The notes below the pieces were generated by a model, which did no database searches, was not told where the DNA came from, and worked only from the letters and a program-made list of their open reading frames with translations. DNA of 5,114 nt from positions 1-5,114 of the forward strand of contig JAQGMQ010000238.1 of the NCBI GenBank assembly GCA_028292305.1, read 5' to 3'. How positions within the stretch are numbered: the stretch's first letter is position 1; the number at the start of each line of letters is the position of its first letter. The DNA comes from Rhodoferax sp. (GTDB taxonomy: Bacteria > Pseudomonadota > Gammaproteobacteria > Burkholderiales > Burkholderiaceae_C). Below are positions 1-5,114 of the stretch, piece after piece. The position numbers and the translations under genes are program-made.

Positions 1-1
1 G

Positions 2-1561
2 GCCGCCTGCGGCACGCCGCTGGCCATGGTGACGCTGGTCGACGGCGACCGCCAGTGGTTCAAGGCGACGGTGGGTGTCGGCGCGGTGGTCGAGACGCCG
101 CGCGACGTCTCCTTCTGCGCGCACACCATCCAGTCCGACGAGATGCTGGTCGTGCCCGACCTGTCGCGCGACCCGCGCTTCGCCGACAACCCTTTTGTCG
201 CTGGCGCACTGGCGCTGCGTTTCTACGCCGCCGCGCCACTGGTGCTGCCCGGCGGCGAACGGGTCGGCACGCTGTGTGTGCTGGACCGCAGTCCGCGGGT
301 GTTGACTGCAGAGCAGTCCACCACCTTGCGCACGCTGGCCGACATCGTCACCAAGCCCTTGCTGATGCGCCGCGACCTGATGGCGCAGACGCTGCAGATC
401 AGGACCGATTCGGAGAGGGCCATGGCCAGCGCGCTGGACGAGATGGCCGACCTTTTCGACAATGCGCCCTGCGGCTACCACTCGCTCGACGCTGAAGGCC
501 GTTTTGCCCGCATCAACAACGCCGGTCTGCGCTGGCTCGGCTGTTCGCGCGACGAGCTGATCGGCAAGCTGACCATGGCCGATTTCCTCACCGATGACGG
601 GCGGGCGTTGTTTCAGAGCAGGTTCCCGGTGCTGATGCAGCAGGGCCGGGTCGACGACCTGGACTACGAGATCGTGAGCCGCATCGGCGAGCGGCGGCGG
701 GTGTTGTCCAGCGCCACCGTGATCAGGAACGCCGAGGGCCAGGCCATTGCCACGCGCACGGTGTCGTATGACATCACCGCCGCCAAGCGCGCCGCCGAGG
801 AGCGGTTGCACGCGATCGCACTCGAAGTGGAAAACCGGCAACTGGCCGAGGTCAACCGCGTGAAGGGCGCGTTCCTGACCAACATGTCGCACGAACTGCG
901 CACGCCGCTGAATGCGCTGATCGGCTACGCGCACCTGCTGCGGGCCGGCACGGTGCCACCGGATTCGCCCAAGTTCAAACACTACCTGGCCCAGATCGGA
1001 TCAAGTGGACGGCAACTGCTGGGCCTGATCGAAACCGTGCTCAACTTTGCGCATGTCGACTCGGGTCTGCTGGCGTTGACTTGTGAGCGTGTGTCATTGA
1101 AGAGCGTGCTGCGCCAAGCCATCGACGCGATGTGGAACGAGAGCCTCGACAAGGGCATCTACCTGACGCTGGAGACCGACCCGACGCTCGACGAAGTGGT
1201 GGTGGACGAGCTTCGGCTGAACCAGATGGTGTCGCACTTCGTGTCCAATGCCATCAAGTTTTCACACGAGGGCGGCGCCGTCACCGTGCGTGCCTGGGCC
1301 GAGACCGGCGACAGTTTCCGCATCGAGGTGGAGGACAGCGGTGTCGGCATCGCCGAGCAGGACATGCCGCGGCTGTTCCTGCCTTTCGGTCAGCTCAGCG
1401 AAGGCAACACCAAGGTCTACCCCGGTGCGGGCCTCGGTCTGGCGCTGACCCGCCGCCTCGCTGAAGCCCATGGCGGCTCGGCGGGCGTGCACAGCCGGCT
1501 GGGCGTGGGCAGTGTGTTCTGGCTGGTGTTGCCGCGGGTAGGGAAGTCAGGGGGGCGGTAG
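2..1561 (+). CDS. Sensor histidine kinase (GAF-PAS-HisKA-HATPase_c), 5' end outside window
   Basis: The product is a signal-transducing kinase that should autophosphorylate on His and pass the phosphate to a response regulator not present here. An ATG exists at 26, but the eight codons before it (AACGTPLA) continue the GAF domain, so the real start is upstream; 519 residues are visible. Numbering from the ATG at 26: GAF about 1-110, with DRQWFKA and SFCAHTI motifs; PAS about 136-255, with NAPCGYHSLD and closing DITAAKR; a short helical linker; HisKA about 279-350, with H-box SHELRTP and phospho-acceptor His289; HATPase_c about 390-505, with N-box Asn408 in SNAIKFS, G1 box EDSGVGI with Asp437, F-box LFLPFGQ, and G2 box GAGLGL from 467. 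All key kinase residues are intact, so it should be active. There is no transmembrane segment in the visible part and no receiver domain; the chain stops soon after the ATPase domain. A cytosolic location is inferred. The GAF and PAS ligands are not predictable. Confidence 0.95.
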   Translation, partial: AACGTPLAMVTLVDGDRQWFKATVGVGAVVETPRDVSFCAHTIQSDEMLVVPDLSRDPRFADNPFVAGALALRFYAAAPLVLPGGERVGTLCVLDRSPRVLTAEQSTTLRTLADIVTKPLLMRRDLMAQTLQIRTDSERAMASALDEMADLFDNAPCGYHSLDAEGRFARINNAGLRWLGCSRDELIGKLTMADFLTDDGRALFQSRFPVLMQQGRVDDLDYEIVSRIGERRRVLSSATVIRNAEGQAIATRTVSYDITAAKRAAEERLHAIALEVENRQLAEVNRVKGAFLTNMSHELRTPLNALIGYAHLLRAGTVPPDSPKFKHYLAQIGSSGRQLLGLIETVLNFAHVDSGLLALTCERVSLKSVLRQAIDAMWNESLDKGIYLTLETDPTLDEVVVDELRLNQMVSHFVSNAIKFSHEGGAVTVRAWAETGDSFRIEVEDSGVGIAEQDMPRLFLPFGQLSEGNTKVYPGAGLGLALTRRLAEAHGGSAGVHSRLGVGSVFWLVLPRVGKSGGR

Positions 1562-1568
1562 GAAGCAG

Positions 1569-1593
1569 GTCGGCGAACGAAGACGGAGCCGAC
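1569..1593 (+). terminator. Weak hairpin just after the kinase gene
   Basis: GTCGGC (1569-1574) pairs perfectly with GCCGAC (1588-1593) around a 13-base loop, starting 8 bases after the kinase stop codon. It is followed by TCTATCTCC, not a T run. Position fits a transcription terminator, but the short stem and missing T tract make this tentative. Confidence 0.25.
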
Positions 1594-1659
1594 TCTATCT
1601 CCATCTGTTCGATCGGATACTCAGTCCTTCCGAGGCGAAGCGCATGTAATTTACGGTTT

Positions 1660-1730
1660 CCGCTTCTCACATTTGTCTGAATTTGCTGTGTTAACCTTTA
1701 TGCGGAATAGGTAAATAAAGGTAAGCGCAA
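1660..1730 (+). promoter_or_regulatory. AT-rich promoter-like region with inverted repeat upstream of the lipoprotein gene
   Basis: This is the most AT-rich patch in a GC-rich window and lies just upstream of the lipoprotein gene, so it is the likely promoter region. It contains an inverted repeat, ACCTTTAT (1694-1701) and ATAAAGGT (1715-1722), perfect over 8 bp with a 13-base spacer; allowing one bulged A extends pairing into TTA/TAA. A short direct repeat GGTAA occurs at 1710-1714 and 1720-1724. Candidate promoter hexamers such as TTGCTG at 1683-1688 match the sigma-70 consensus only partly, and I cannot place a -10 with confidence. The repeat could be an operator or an RNA stem-loop in the leader. 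Confidence 0.4.
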
Positions 1731-1776
1731 GCGGTGTCATGACGTGATGGCGCTGCGCCGATCCGACAAGCATGTT

Positions 1777-1781
1777 GAGGG
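1777..1781 (+). promoter_or_regulatory. Ribosome binding site deciding the lipoprotein start
   Basis: GAGGG lies 4 bases before the ATG at 1786 and 7 before the ATG at 1789. This supports translation from one of these two adjacent ATG codons, not from the in-frame GTG at 1744, which lacks a clear site and would put 14 extra charged residues before the signal peptide. Confidence 0.65.
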
Positions 1782-1785
1782 TTAC

Positions 1786-4092
1786 ATGATGCAAGCGGTC
1801 AAGCAGGTGGTTCTGGGTCTTACGGTGGCACTCGTGGCCTTGGTGGCAGGGTGTGGGGGCGGCTCGGAACCCAGCGGTGCGGCGCCGGCAAAGTCCAGTG
1901 CCGCATACACGGAGGCCATGACAGGCAGTGCGGTGCAAGGCTTGGGCGAGACCCTGGTGCCGCGCCGTGCCGAGGCCGCGCCGATGCGCACCCGCACCGT
2001 GAGCTTGCCCGTGCTGTTGCCCCATGCAGCGGCGGACTCGACGGCTTCAGGCGGGTCGAATGCACCTCGCCAAATGGGGTTCGCGCGCGACGTGCAGCCG
2101 CTGGCCACGTCGGCCGCACTGGCCGCCCAACTCGAGTGGCACATCGTGCCCGGCGGGCAACGTGTTGCTGCAATCAGCGTGACCTCACCGGAGGCAAAAG
2201 CGCTTCGGCTCGGCGTGCTGGTTCACAGCTTGCCGCCCGATGCCAAACTGCGTGTTTACGCACACGACGCGACGCAGGCGCAGGAAATACAGGCGTCCGA
2301 CATTCTGTTGGCCGGGCAGCGTAACTTGGCCGCCGGCGGCGCGTCCGATGTTGCCCGTACATACTGGACACCGTTGGTCGAAGGTGCCGAAACCACGCTG
2401 GAGATCGAGTTGGCCGCCAGCGCCGATATGGCGCAGCTGGACATTGCCATTTCCAAGCTGTCGCACCTCACCGAGGCCCCGCTGTCTGCGTCGGTTGCGC
2501 GTGCCGATCAAGCCCGGGTGCTCGTGGTCAAAGACGGGGATTCCTATGCGTGCACCGGCGTGTTGCTCAACGACGCGGCCAACAGCGGCATCCCTTATTT
2601 TCTGGCCAGCCAGCAATGCATAACGAACCAGACGCAGGCCAGCAGCGTGCAGACGGTATGGCGCAAGGACGCTGACACCGCATCCAGGCTTGGCCCCCGT
2701 ACCGTGACCGGCGGCGCCGTTCTGCTGTATGGCAATGCAGGCAGCGATGTTTCGCTGCTGCGCCTCAACAGCCCGCCTCCGAAAGGCGCCGTCTATGCAG
2801 GCTGGACCGCCCCGACGCCCGAGGCCGGTGCTGTCGACGCGGCGGTCGATCCAGTGGCCGCCCCGCTGAAAAACGCCGATGCGGAAACCATCGGCGCGCT
2901 CAAGGCCTGGCTGGGTATTGCCTCCTCGACGACGGTGGCCGCACGTGCCGCGGAAGTGACCGCCGTGCCACGGGCCGCTGCGGAAACGCGAAGTGCGGTG
3001 TACCGCTTTTATAACGCGGGCACGGGCGCGCACTTCTTCACCGTCAATGTCGCGGAGCGCGACAACGTCATCATCAACCTGAAGCAGTTTCGCTATGAAG
3101 GCCCGGTGTTCTATGCGTACACGCAGGCAGCCGCAGATCTGAAACCGGTCTATCGCTTCTACAACACCCAGTCGAGCGCCCATTTCTACACGATGGACGC
3201 GGCCGAGCGCGACTACGTGATCGCCAACTTCAAACAGTTCTCGTATGAGGGCCCGGTCTGGTACGCGAGAGGCGATGCGGGCGACGGTGCGACAGCCCTG
3301 TACCGGTTCTTCCGCCTGACGAACAACGCGCACTTCTACACCATGGATGCGGCCGAGCGCGATGCCATCCGGGCGTCGCTGCCCGACTTTCGGTATGAGG
3401 GGCCGGTGTATTACGTGTGGAACACCGGTGCGGGCGCCGCGCCGGTTCCGGTGGTGCCGACCACGCCGTCCGGCCCCGTCACCTTCCCCTTGGCTGCTGC
3501 CTACGGCAATTACATGACGGCGGCCAGCTCGTTCAGATTCACGGCATCTGGCGTGATCAGTGGCATCGGCTTTACGGCATCGGGGACAACGTCGCAAAAC
3601 GACGCGATTGCCTCCACATTCGAGAACGCGCCGGCACTCACGAATGTTCGCGCCATCGACGGCGCCGGATTCGCACAGGGCCAGACCATTCCCTTTTATG
3701 CATCGTCCCAGAGGTTCTTCGATGCCAATCGGCGTCTGGTGGGGGAAGTGGTCAACGGCACGTACACCGTGGTCAGCAGCGATCCCTTGCCCGAGTCGGC
3801 GGCCGTCGGCGCGAGCGGTGTCCTGTCGCGTGCCACCACTTATGAAAGCAGCGCAAAGCGCACCGTGCTGGGGAGCTCGACCTTGACGTATTCGCTGGAG
3901 TCCGATTCCGCCACGTTGGCGTTATTGCGTGTGGTGTTGACCGGTGCAGGTGTGCGCAAGGAAACCCTGATGCGCGTCACCACCGCCGGCGCCGTTCAAT
4001 TGGTATCTGAGCCTGTTGACGTCAGTGGGTCCACGGTGATGCTCAACTACACACAGGCGAAGGCTTTGCCGTTGGCTGAACCGGTGCGGTGA
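1786..4092 (+). CDS. Predicted lipoprotein: degenerate trypsin-like (lysyl endopeptidase-type) domain plus three DUF5648 repeats
   Basis: This 768-residue protein starts at ATG 1786 (ATG 1789 is equally possible). A lipoprotein signal runs to lipobox VAGC, with the lipidated Cys at residue 23; the Gly after it is not an inner-membrane retention signal, so outer-membrane anchoring is inferred. Residues about 95-230 resemble the region preceding secreted trypsin-like proteases, with YWTPLVEG and ending in KLSHL. Residues about 240-345 resemble the first half of lysyl endopeptidase: ACTG with Cys256, PYFLASQQC with Cys278, and SDVSLLRLN with Asp321. The catalytic His is Gln277 here, and the Ser-bearing half (GSSGSP in the family) is missing after YAGW. 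An Ala-rich linker follows. Three DUF5648 repeats start at residues 406, 456 and 506. A Pro-rich linker leads to an unassigned, probably beta-rich domain at about 568-768. The reading frame is intact, so this looks like a maintained pseudoprotease, not a broken gene. Lack of proteolysis and a binding or structural role are inferences. Confidence 0.9.
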   Translation: MMQAVKQVVLGLTVALVALVAGCGGGSEPSGAAPAKSSAAYTEAMTGSAVQGLGETLVPRRAEAAPMRTRTVSLPVLLPHAAADSTASGGSNAPRQMGFARDVQPLATSAALAAQLEWHIVPGGQRVAAISVTSPEAKALRLGVLVHSLPPDAKLRVYAHDATQAQEIQASDILLAGQRNLAAGGASDVARTYWTPLVEGAETTLEIELAASADMAQLDIAISKLSHLTEAPLSASVARADQARVLVVKDGDSYACTGVLLNDAANSGIPYFLASQQCITNQTQASSVQTVWRKDADTASRLGPRTVTGGAVLLYGNAGSDVSLLRLNSPPPKGAVYAGWTAPTPEAGAVDAAVDPVAAPLKNADAETIGALKAWLGIASSTTVAARAAEVTAVPRAAAETRSAVYRFYNAGTGAHFFTVNVAERDNVIINLKQFRYEGPVFYAYTQAAADLKPVYRFYNTQSSAHFYTMDAAERDYVIANFKQFSYEGPVWYARGDAGDGATALYRFFRLTNNAHFYTMDAAERDAIRASLPDFRYEGPVYYVWNTGAGAAPVPVVPTTPSGPVTFPLAAAYGNYMTAASSFRFTASGVISGIGFTASGTTSQNDAIASTFENAPALTNVRAIDGAGFAQGQTIPFYASSQRFFDANRRLVGEVVNGTYTVVSSDPLPESAAVGASGVLSRATTYESSAKRTVLGSSTLTYSLESDSATLALLRVVLTGAGVRKETLMRVTTAGAVQLVSEPVDVSGSTVMLNYTQAKALPLAEPVR
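3001..3420 (+). repeat. Three tandem DUF5648 repeats, 150-bp period
   Basis: Units begin with Y-R-F at 3001, 3151 and 3301, exactly 150 bp (50 residues) apart. Each has the pattern YRFxx, then AHF(Y/F)T, AERD, and (F/S)YEGPV(F/W/Y)Y over about 40 residues, followed by a 10-residue linker. Units 2 and 3 are closest: 3181-3210 and 3331-3360 differ at 3 of 30 bases, all synonymous third positions. DUF5648 is a repeat of unknown function found in extracellular bacterial proteins; the assignment is from recognised motif pattern. Confidence 0.85.
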
Positions 4093-4106
4093 AATCTTGA
4101 AGAGCA

Positions 4107-4129
4107 TCCCCCTTGCGTTTGGCTGGGGA
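4107..4129 (+). other. Short hairpin after the lipoprotein stop
   Basis: TCCCC (4107-4111) can pair with GGGGA (4125-4129) about 15 bases after the stop codon. The stem is only 5 bp and no T run follows, so it is a weak candidate for a 3'-end structure. Confidence 0.2.
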
Positions 4130-4224
4130 CTCGGCGGCTCGGCGACAGGCCCTTGGCGTGGCTGTCTTGTGCGGATGAACTCGGCGAGGTGGACGAAGCC
4201 GGTCATCCGATCCGATGCGTGGCT

Positions 4225-4246
4225 GACCCCCCGCGTTGGCGGGGTC
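4225..4246. terminator. GC-rich hairpin between convergent genes, possible bidirectional terminator
   Basis: CCCCGC (4229-4234) pairs with GCGGGG (4239-4244) around a GTTG tetraloop; flanking GA/TC can pair if two C bases bulge. It is followed on the plus strand by TCTTCGT, which is moderately T-rich. It lies 132 bases past the lipoprotein stop and 57 bases past the stop of the minus-strand 88-residue gene, so it could end transcripts from both. No proper T tract is present, which lowers confidence. Confidence 0.5.
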
Positions 4247-4303
4247 TTCGTGCCTGAAGCCGTGGCCCGACCTTGACGCACGAACCCATTGGTTGCGTGC
4301 CTG

Positions 4304-4570
4304 TCATGGAGCGCCGAAGCGATTGCGTTTGATGTCGGCCAATGACTCAGGCACCCAATCGAAGCCCAGGCCGGCGTCGTACTCATACGAGACCGCCGTA
4401 GCCGCGACGTTGCGCGTCACCCTGACCCGGTACCGCGATGGGTCGGACGTCACTGCATCGTCGGCGACGGCGGTCAGTACGAACTCAGCTGTCGCGAAGC
4501 CCACGCCTTCGATCCCAAGATAAAAATCTTCTGTGTCGTCCTTGGGAATGGAAACTGTTTTGGTGGCCAT
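4304..4570 (-). CDS. Small acidic protein of unknown function (88 aa)
   Basis: I do not recognise a family. The product has 88 residues, starts MATKTVSIPKDD and ends KRNRFGAP. It has no signal peptide or membrane segment, so it is probably cytosolic. It is acidic overall (about 14 Asp/Glu against 9 Lys/Arg), with alternating strand-like stretches (YRVRVTRN, VSYEYD) and a GFDWVPESLADI segment, which reads as a small globular alpha/beta fold. The start at 4570 is preceded on the minus strand by AGAGAGAG with 8 bases of spacing, a modest ribosome binding site. Its balanced composition differs from the Arg/Ser/Pro-rich shadow frames around it, which is the main reason to call it real. It faces the lipoprotein gene tail to tail, with a hairpin between them, so it is a separate transcription unit. 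No promoter could be placed with confidence. Confidence 0.7.
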   Translation of the reverse strand: MATKTVSIPKDDTEDFYLGIEGVGFATAEFVLTAVADDAVTSDPSRYRVRVTRNVAATAVSYEYDAGLGFDWVPESLADIKRNRFGAP

Positions 4571-4728
4571 TTCGAGCGCTCTCTCTGTCTGTTACGCAGG
4601 GGACTTGAGTATGACGCACCACCCAAAGCCCGTCCTGCCGACCCTGATTCTGCCCACCGACGATCTTGTGGTTCTCGCCGCGCACGGCCATCACGGCAGC
4701 GCGGAGCCTTGGTCAGTGCATAGGCGAT

Positions 4729-4745
4729 CGATGCCCGGCGCATCG
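4729..4745. repeat. Perfect 6-bp inverted repeat (hairpin)
   Basis: CGATGC (4729-4734) and GCATCG (4740-4745) pair perfectly across a 5-base loop. GCATCGC at 4740-4746 is repeated directly at 4754-4760. No function can be assigned. Confidence 0.4.
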
Positions 4746-4762
4746 CGACGAGTGCATCGCCA

Positions 4763-4799
4763 GCCTCGCACCAGCCGGCTCAAATTCCGTGGTGCAGGC
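4763..4799. repeat. 10-bp stem-loop with a single bulged C
   Basis: GCCT (4763-4766) plus GCACCA (4768-4773) pair with TGGTGC (4790-4795) plus AGGC (4796-4799); C4767 is bulged and the loop is 16 bases. There is no T tract after it, so it does not look like an intrinsic terminator. Confidence 0.45.
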
Positions 4800-4956
4800 G
4801 AGAGCCGGGATCGCGGTGTGATGCTGGTGGGTAGTGGCAGGAACCTTGGGGCTTGACTCGGCGGCCATTGGCGGCAGAGAGCGAAGCCGCAAAGGCAAGG
4901 CGAGTTGTGCTGACCCTGATCGGCCATGCGGGTCGAAGTCGCGCCAAGTCACCCCT

Positions 4957-4981
4957 CGATGACCGGCATGGCGGGTCATCG
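4957..4981. repeat. Perfect 8-bp inverted repeat upstream of the gene at 5074
   Basis: CGATGACC (4957-4964) and GGTCATCG (4974-4981) form a perfect dyad with a 9-base spacer, about 90 bases upstream of the start at 5074. The geometry suits a regulator binding site or a hairpin; no T run follows. Confidence 0.45.
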
Positions 4982-5062
4982 CAATGGCGTCATGAATGCG
5001 CTACCGCGTCCTACAAGAGAAGAGCCGGCCCCGCGGCAAATTGGCACTGCTGATTCCACTTC

Positions 5063-5067
5063 AAGGA
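5063..5067 (+). promoter_or_regulatory. Ribosome binding site for the gene starting at 5074
   Basis: AAGGA sits 6 bases before the ATG at 5074, near-ideal spacing. It is the main evidence that a gene begins there. Confidence 0.6.
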
Positions 5068-5073
5068 CACACA

Positions 5074-5114
5074 ATGCCTCAATCGACAAAAGACGCCAAA
5101 GGTGGCAAAACGTC
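5074..5114 (+). CDS. Start of an unidentified gene, cut by the window end
   Basis: Thirteen complete codons are visible, giving MPQSTKDAKGGKT, preceded by a good AAGGA ribosome binding site. The N-terminus is hydrophilic and Lys-rich and is not a signal peptide. It is too short to assign a family. It points away from the 88-residue minus-strand gene, with about 500 bases between them. Confidence 0.55.
   Translation, partial: MPQSTKDAKGGKT

Larger units (their letters stand above)
4571..5073. other. Region of about 500 bases without a convincing gene
   Basis: Open frames on both strands here overlap each other, are rich in Arg, Ser, Pro and His, and lack good start signals or recognisable domains. 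The region lies between two divergently oriented genes (4570 minus and 5074 plus), so it should contain their promoters, though no sigma-70 pair is clear. What can be seen are stem-loops at 4729-4745, 4763-4799 and 4957-4981. A decayed gene or an unannotated small RNA is possible but not shown. Confidence 0.5.

Noticed and set aside
26..28. ATG at 26 as the true start of the kinase gene.
   Set aside because: The frame is open to base 2 and the residues before it continue a GAF domain, so the ATG is an internal Met.
1744..1785. GTG at 1744 (or ATG at 1747) as an earlier start of the lipoprotein gene.
   Set aside because: It would put 14 mostly polar, charged residues before the signal peptide and has no clear ribosome binding site, whereas GAGGG sits just before the ATG pair at 1786/1789.
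2820..3000. Possibility that the missing protease Ser motif lies in another frame because of a frameshift.
   Set aside because: Only about 180 bases separate the protease remnant from the first repeat, too few for the missing half domain, and the main frame stays open throughout.
2185..3597. A 470-codon open frame on the minus strand opposite the lipoprotein gene.
   Set aside because: It is very rich in Arg, Gly, His and Val and has no recognisable domain. The plus-strand frame has a signal peptide, lipobox and known repeats with synonymous variation, so the minus frame is a GC-rich shadow.
4533..4856. A 107-codon plus-strand open frame.
   Set aside because: It overlaps the start of the better-supported minus-strand gene, is rich in Arg, Ser and His, and has no domain or good ribosome binding site.
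4713..4979. Minus-strand open frames in the gene-free stretch, including 4691-4927.
   Set aside because: They overlap each other in different frames, have shadow-like composition and lack supported starts.
5041..5060. TGGCAC near 5043 as a sigma-54 promoter -24 element.
   Set aside because: The matching GC at the -12 position is missing (ATTCC instead of a TTGC-like element).

Overview
The window is GC-rich DNA (visibly so throughout, except for an AT-rich patch near 1640-1725). Its gene content and codon habits suggest a betaproteobacterium of the Burkholderiales, perhaps Comamonadaceae-like. This is an inference from protein style, not from a marker gene. The layout is two long plus-strand genes, one small convergent minus-strand gene, a long stretch without a convincing gene, and the first codons of another plus-strand gene.

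1-1561: the 3' part of a cytosolic sensor histidine kinase with GAF, PAS, HisKA and HATPase_c domains. Its 5' end lies outside the window, because clear GAF sequence already starts at base 2. No response regulator is visible, so the partner is unknown. 1562-1785: intergenic. It holds an AT-rich, promoter-like segment with an 8-bp perfect inverted repeat (1694-1701/1715-1722) and a good ribosome binding site.

1786-4092: a large predicted outer-membrane lipoprotein and the most interesting gene here. After a lipobox it carries a region like the propeptide of secreted trypsin-like proteases. Next comes a remnant of a lysyl-endopeptidase-type trypsin fold that keeps the Cys pair and the Asp, but has Gln where the catalytic His belongs and no Ser-containing half. 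Then come three DUF5648 repeats at an exact 150-bp (50-residue) period and an unassigned beta-rich C-terminal domain. It reads as a pseudoprotease recast as a non-catalytic surface or periplasmic protein, possibly a binding scaffold.

4093-4303: a convergent intergenic space with a GC-rich hairpin that may terminate transcription from both sides. 4304-4570 (minus): an 88-residue acidic protein of unknown function. 4571-5073: about 500 bases with no convincing gene but several stem-loops. 5074-5114: the start of a plus-strand gene with a good ribosome binding site, cut by the window edge; too little is visible to name it.

The genes do not form an obvious operon or pathway. The kinase and the lipoprotein are separated by 224 bases and the lipoprotein appears to have its own promoter region. 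I see no tRNA, rRNA, CRISPR array, insertion sequence or attachment site.
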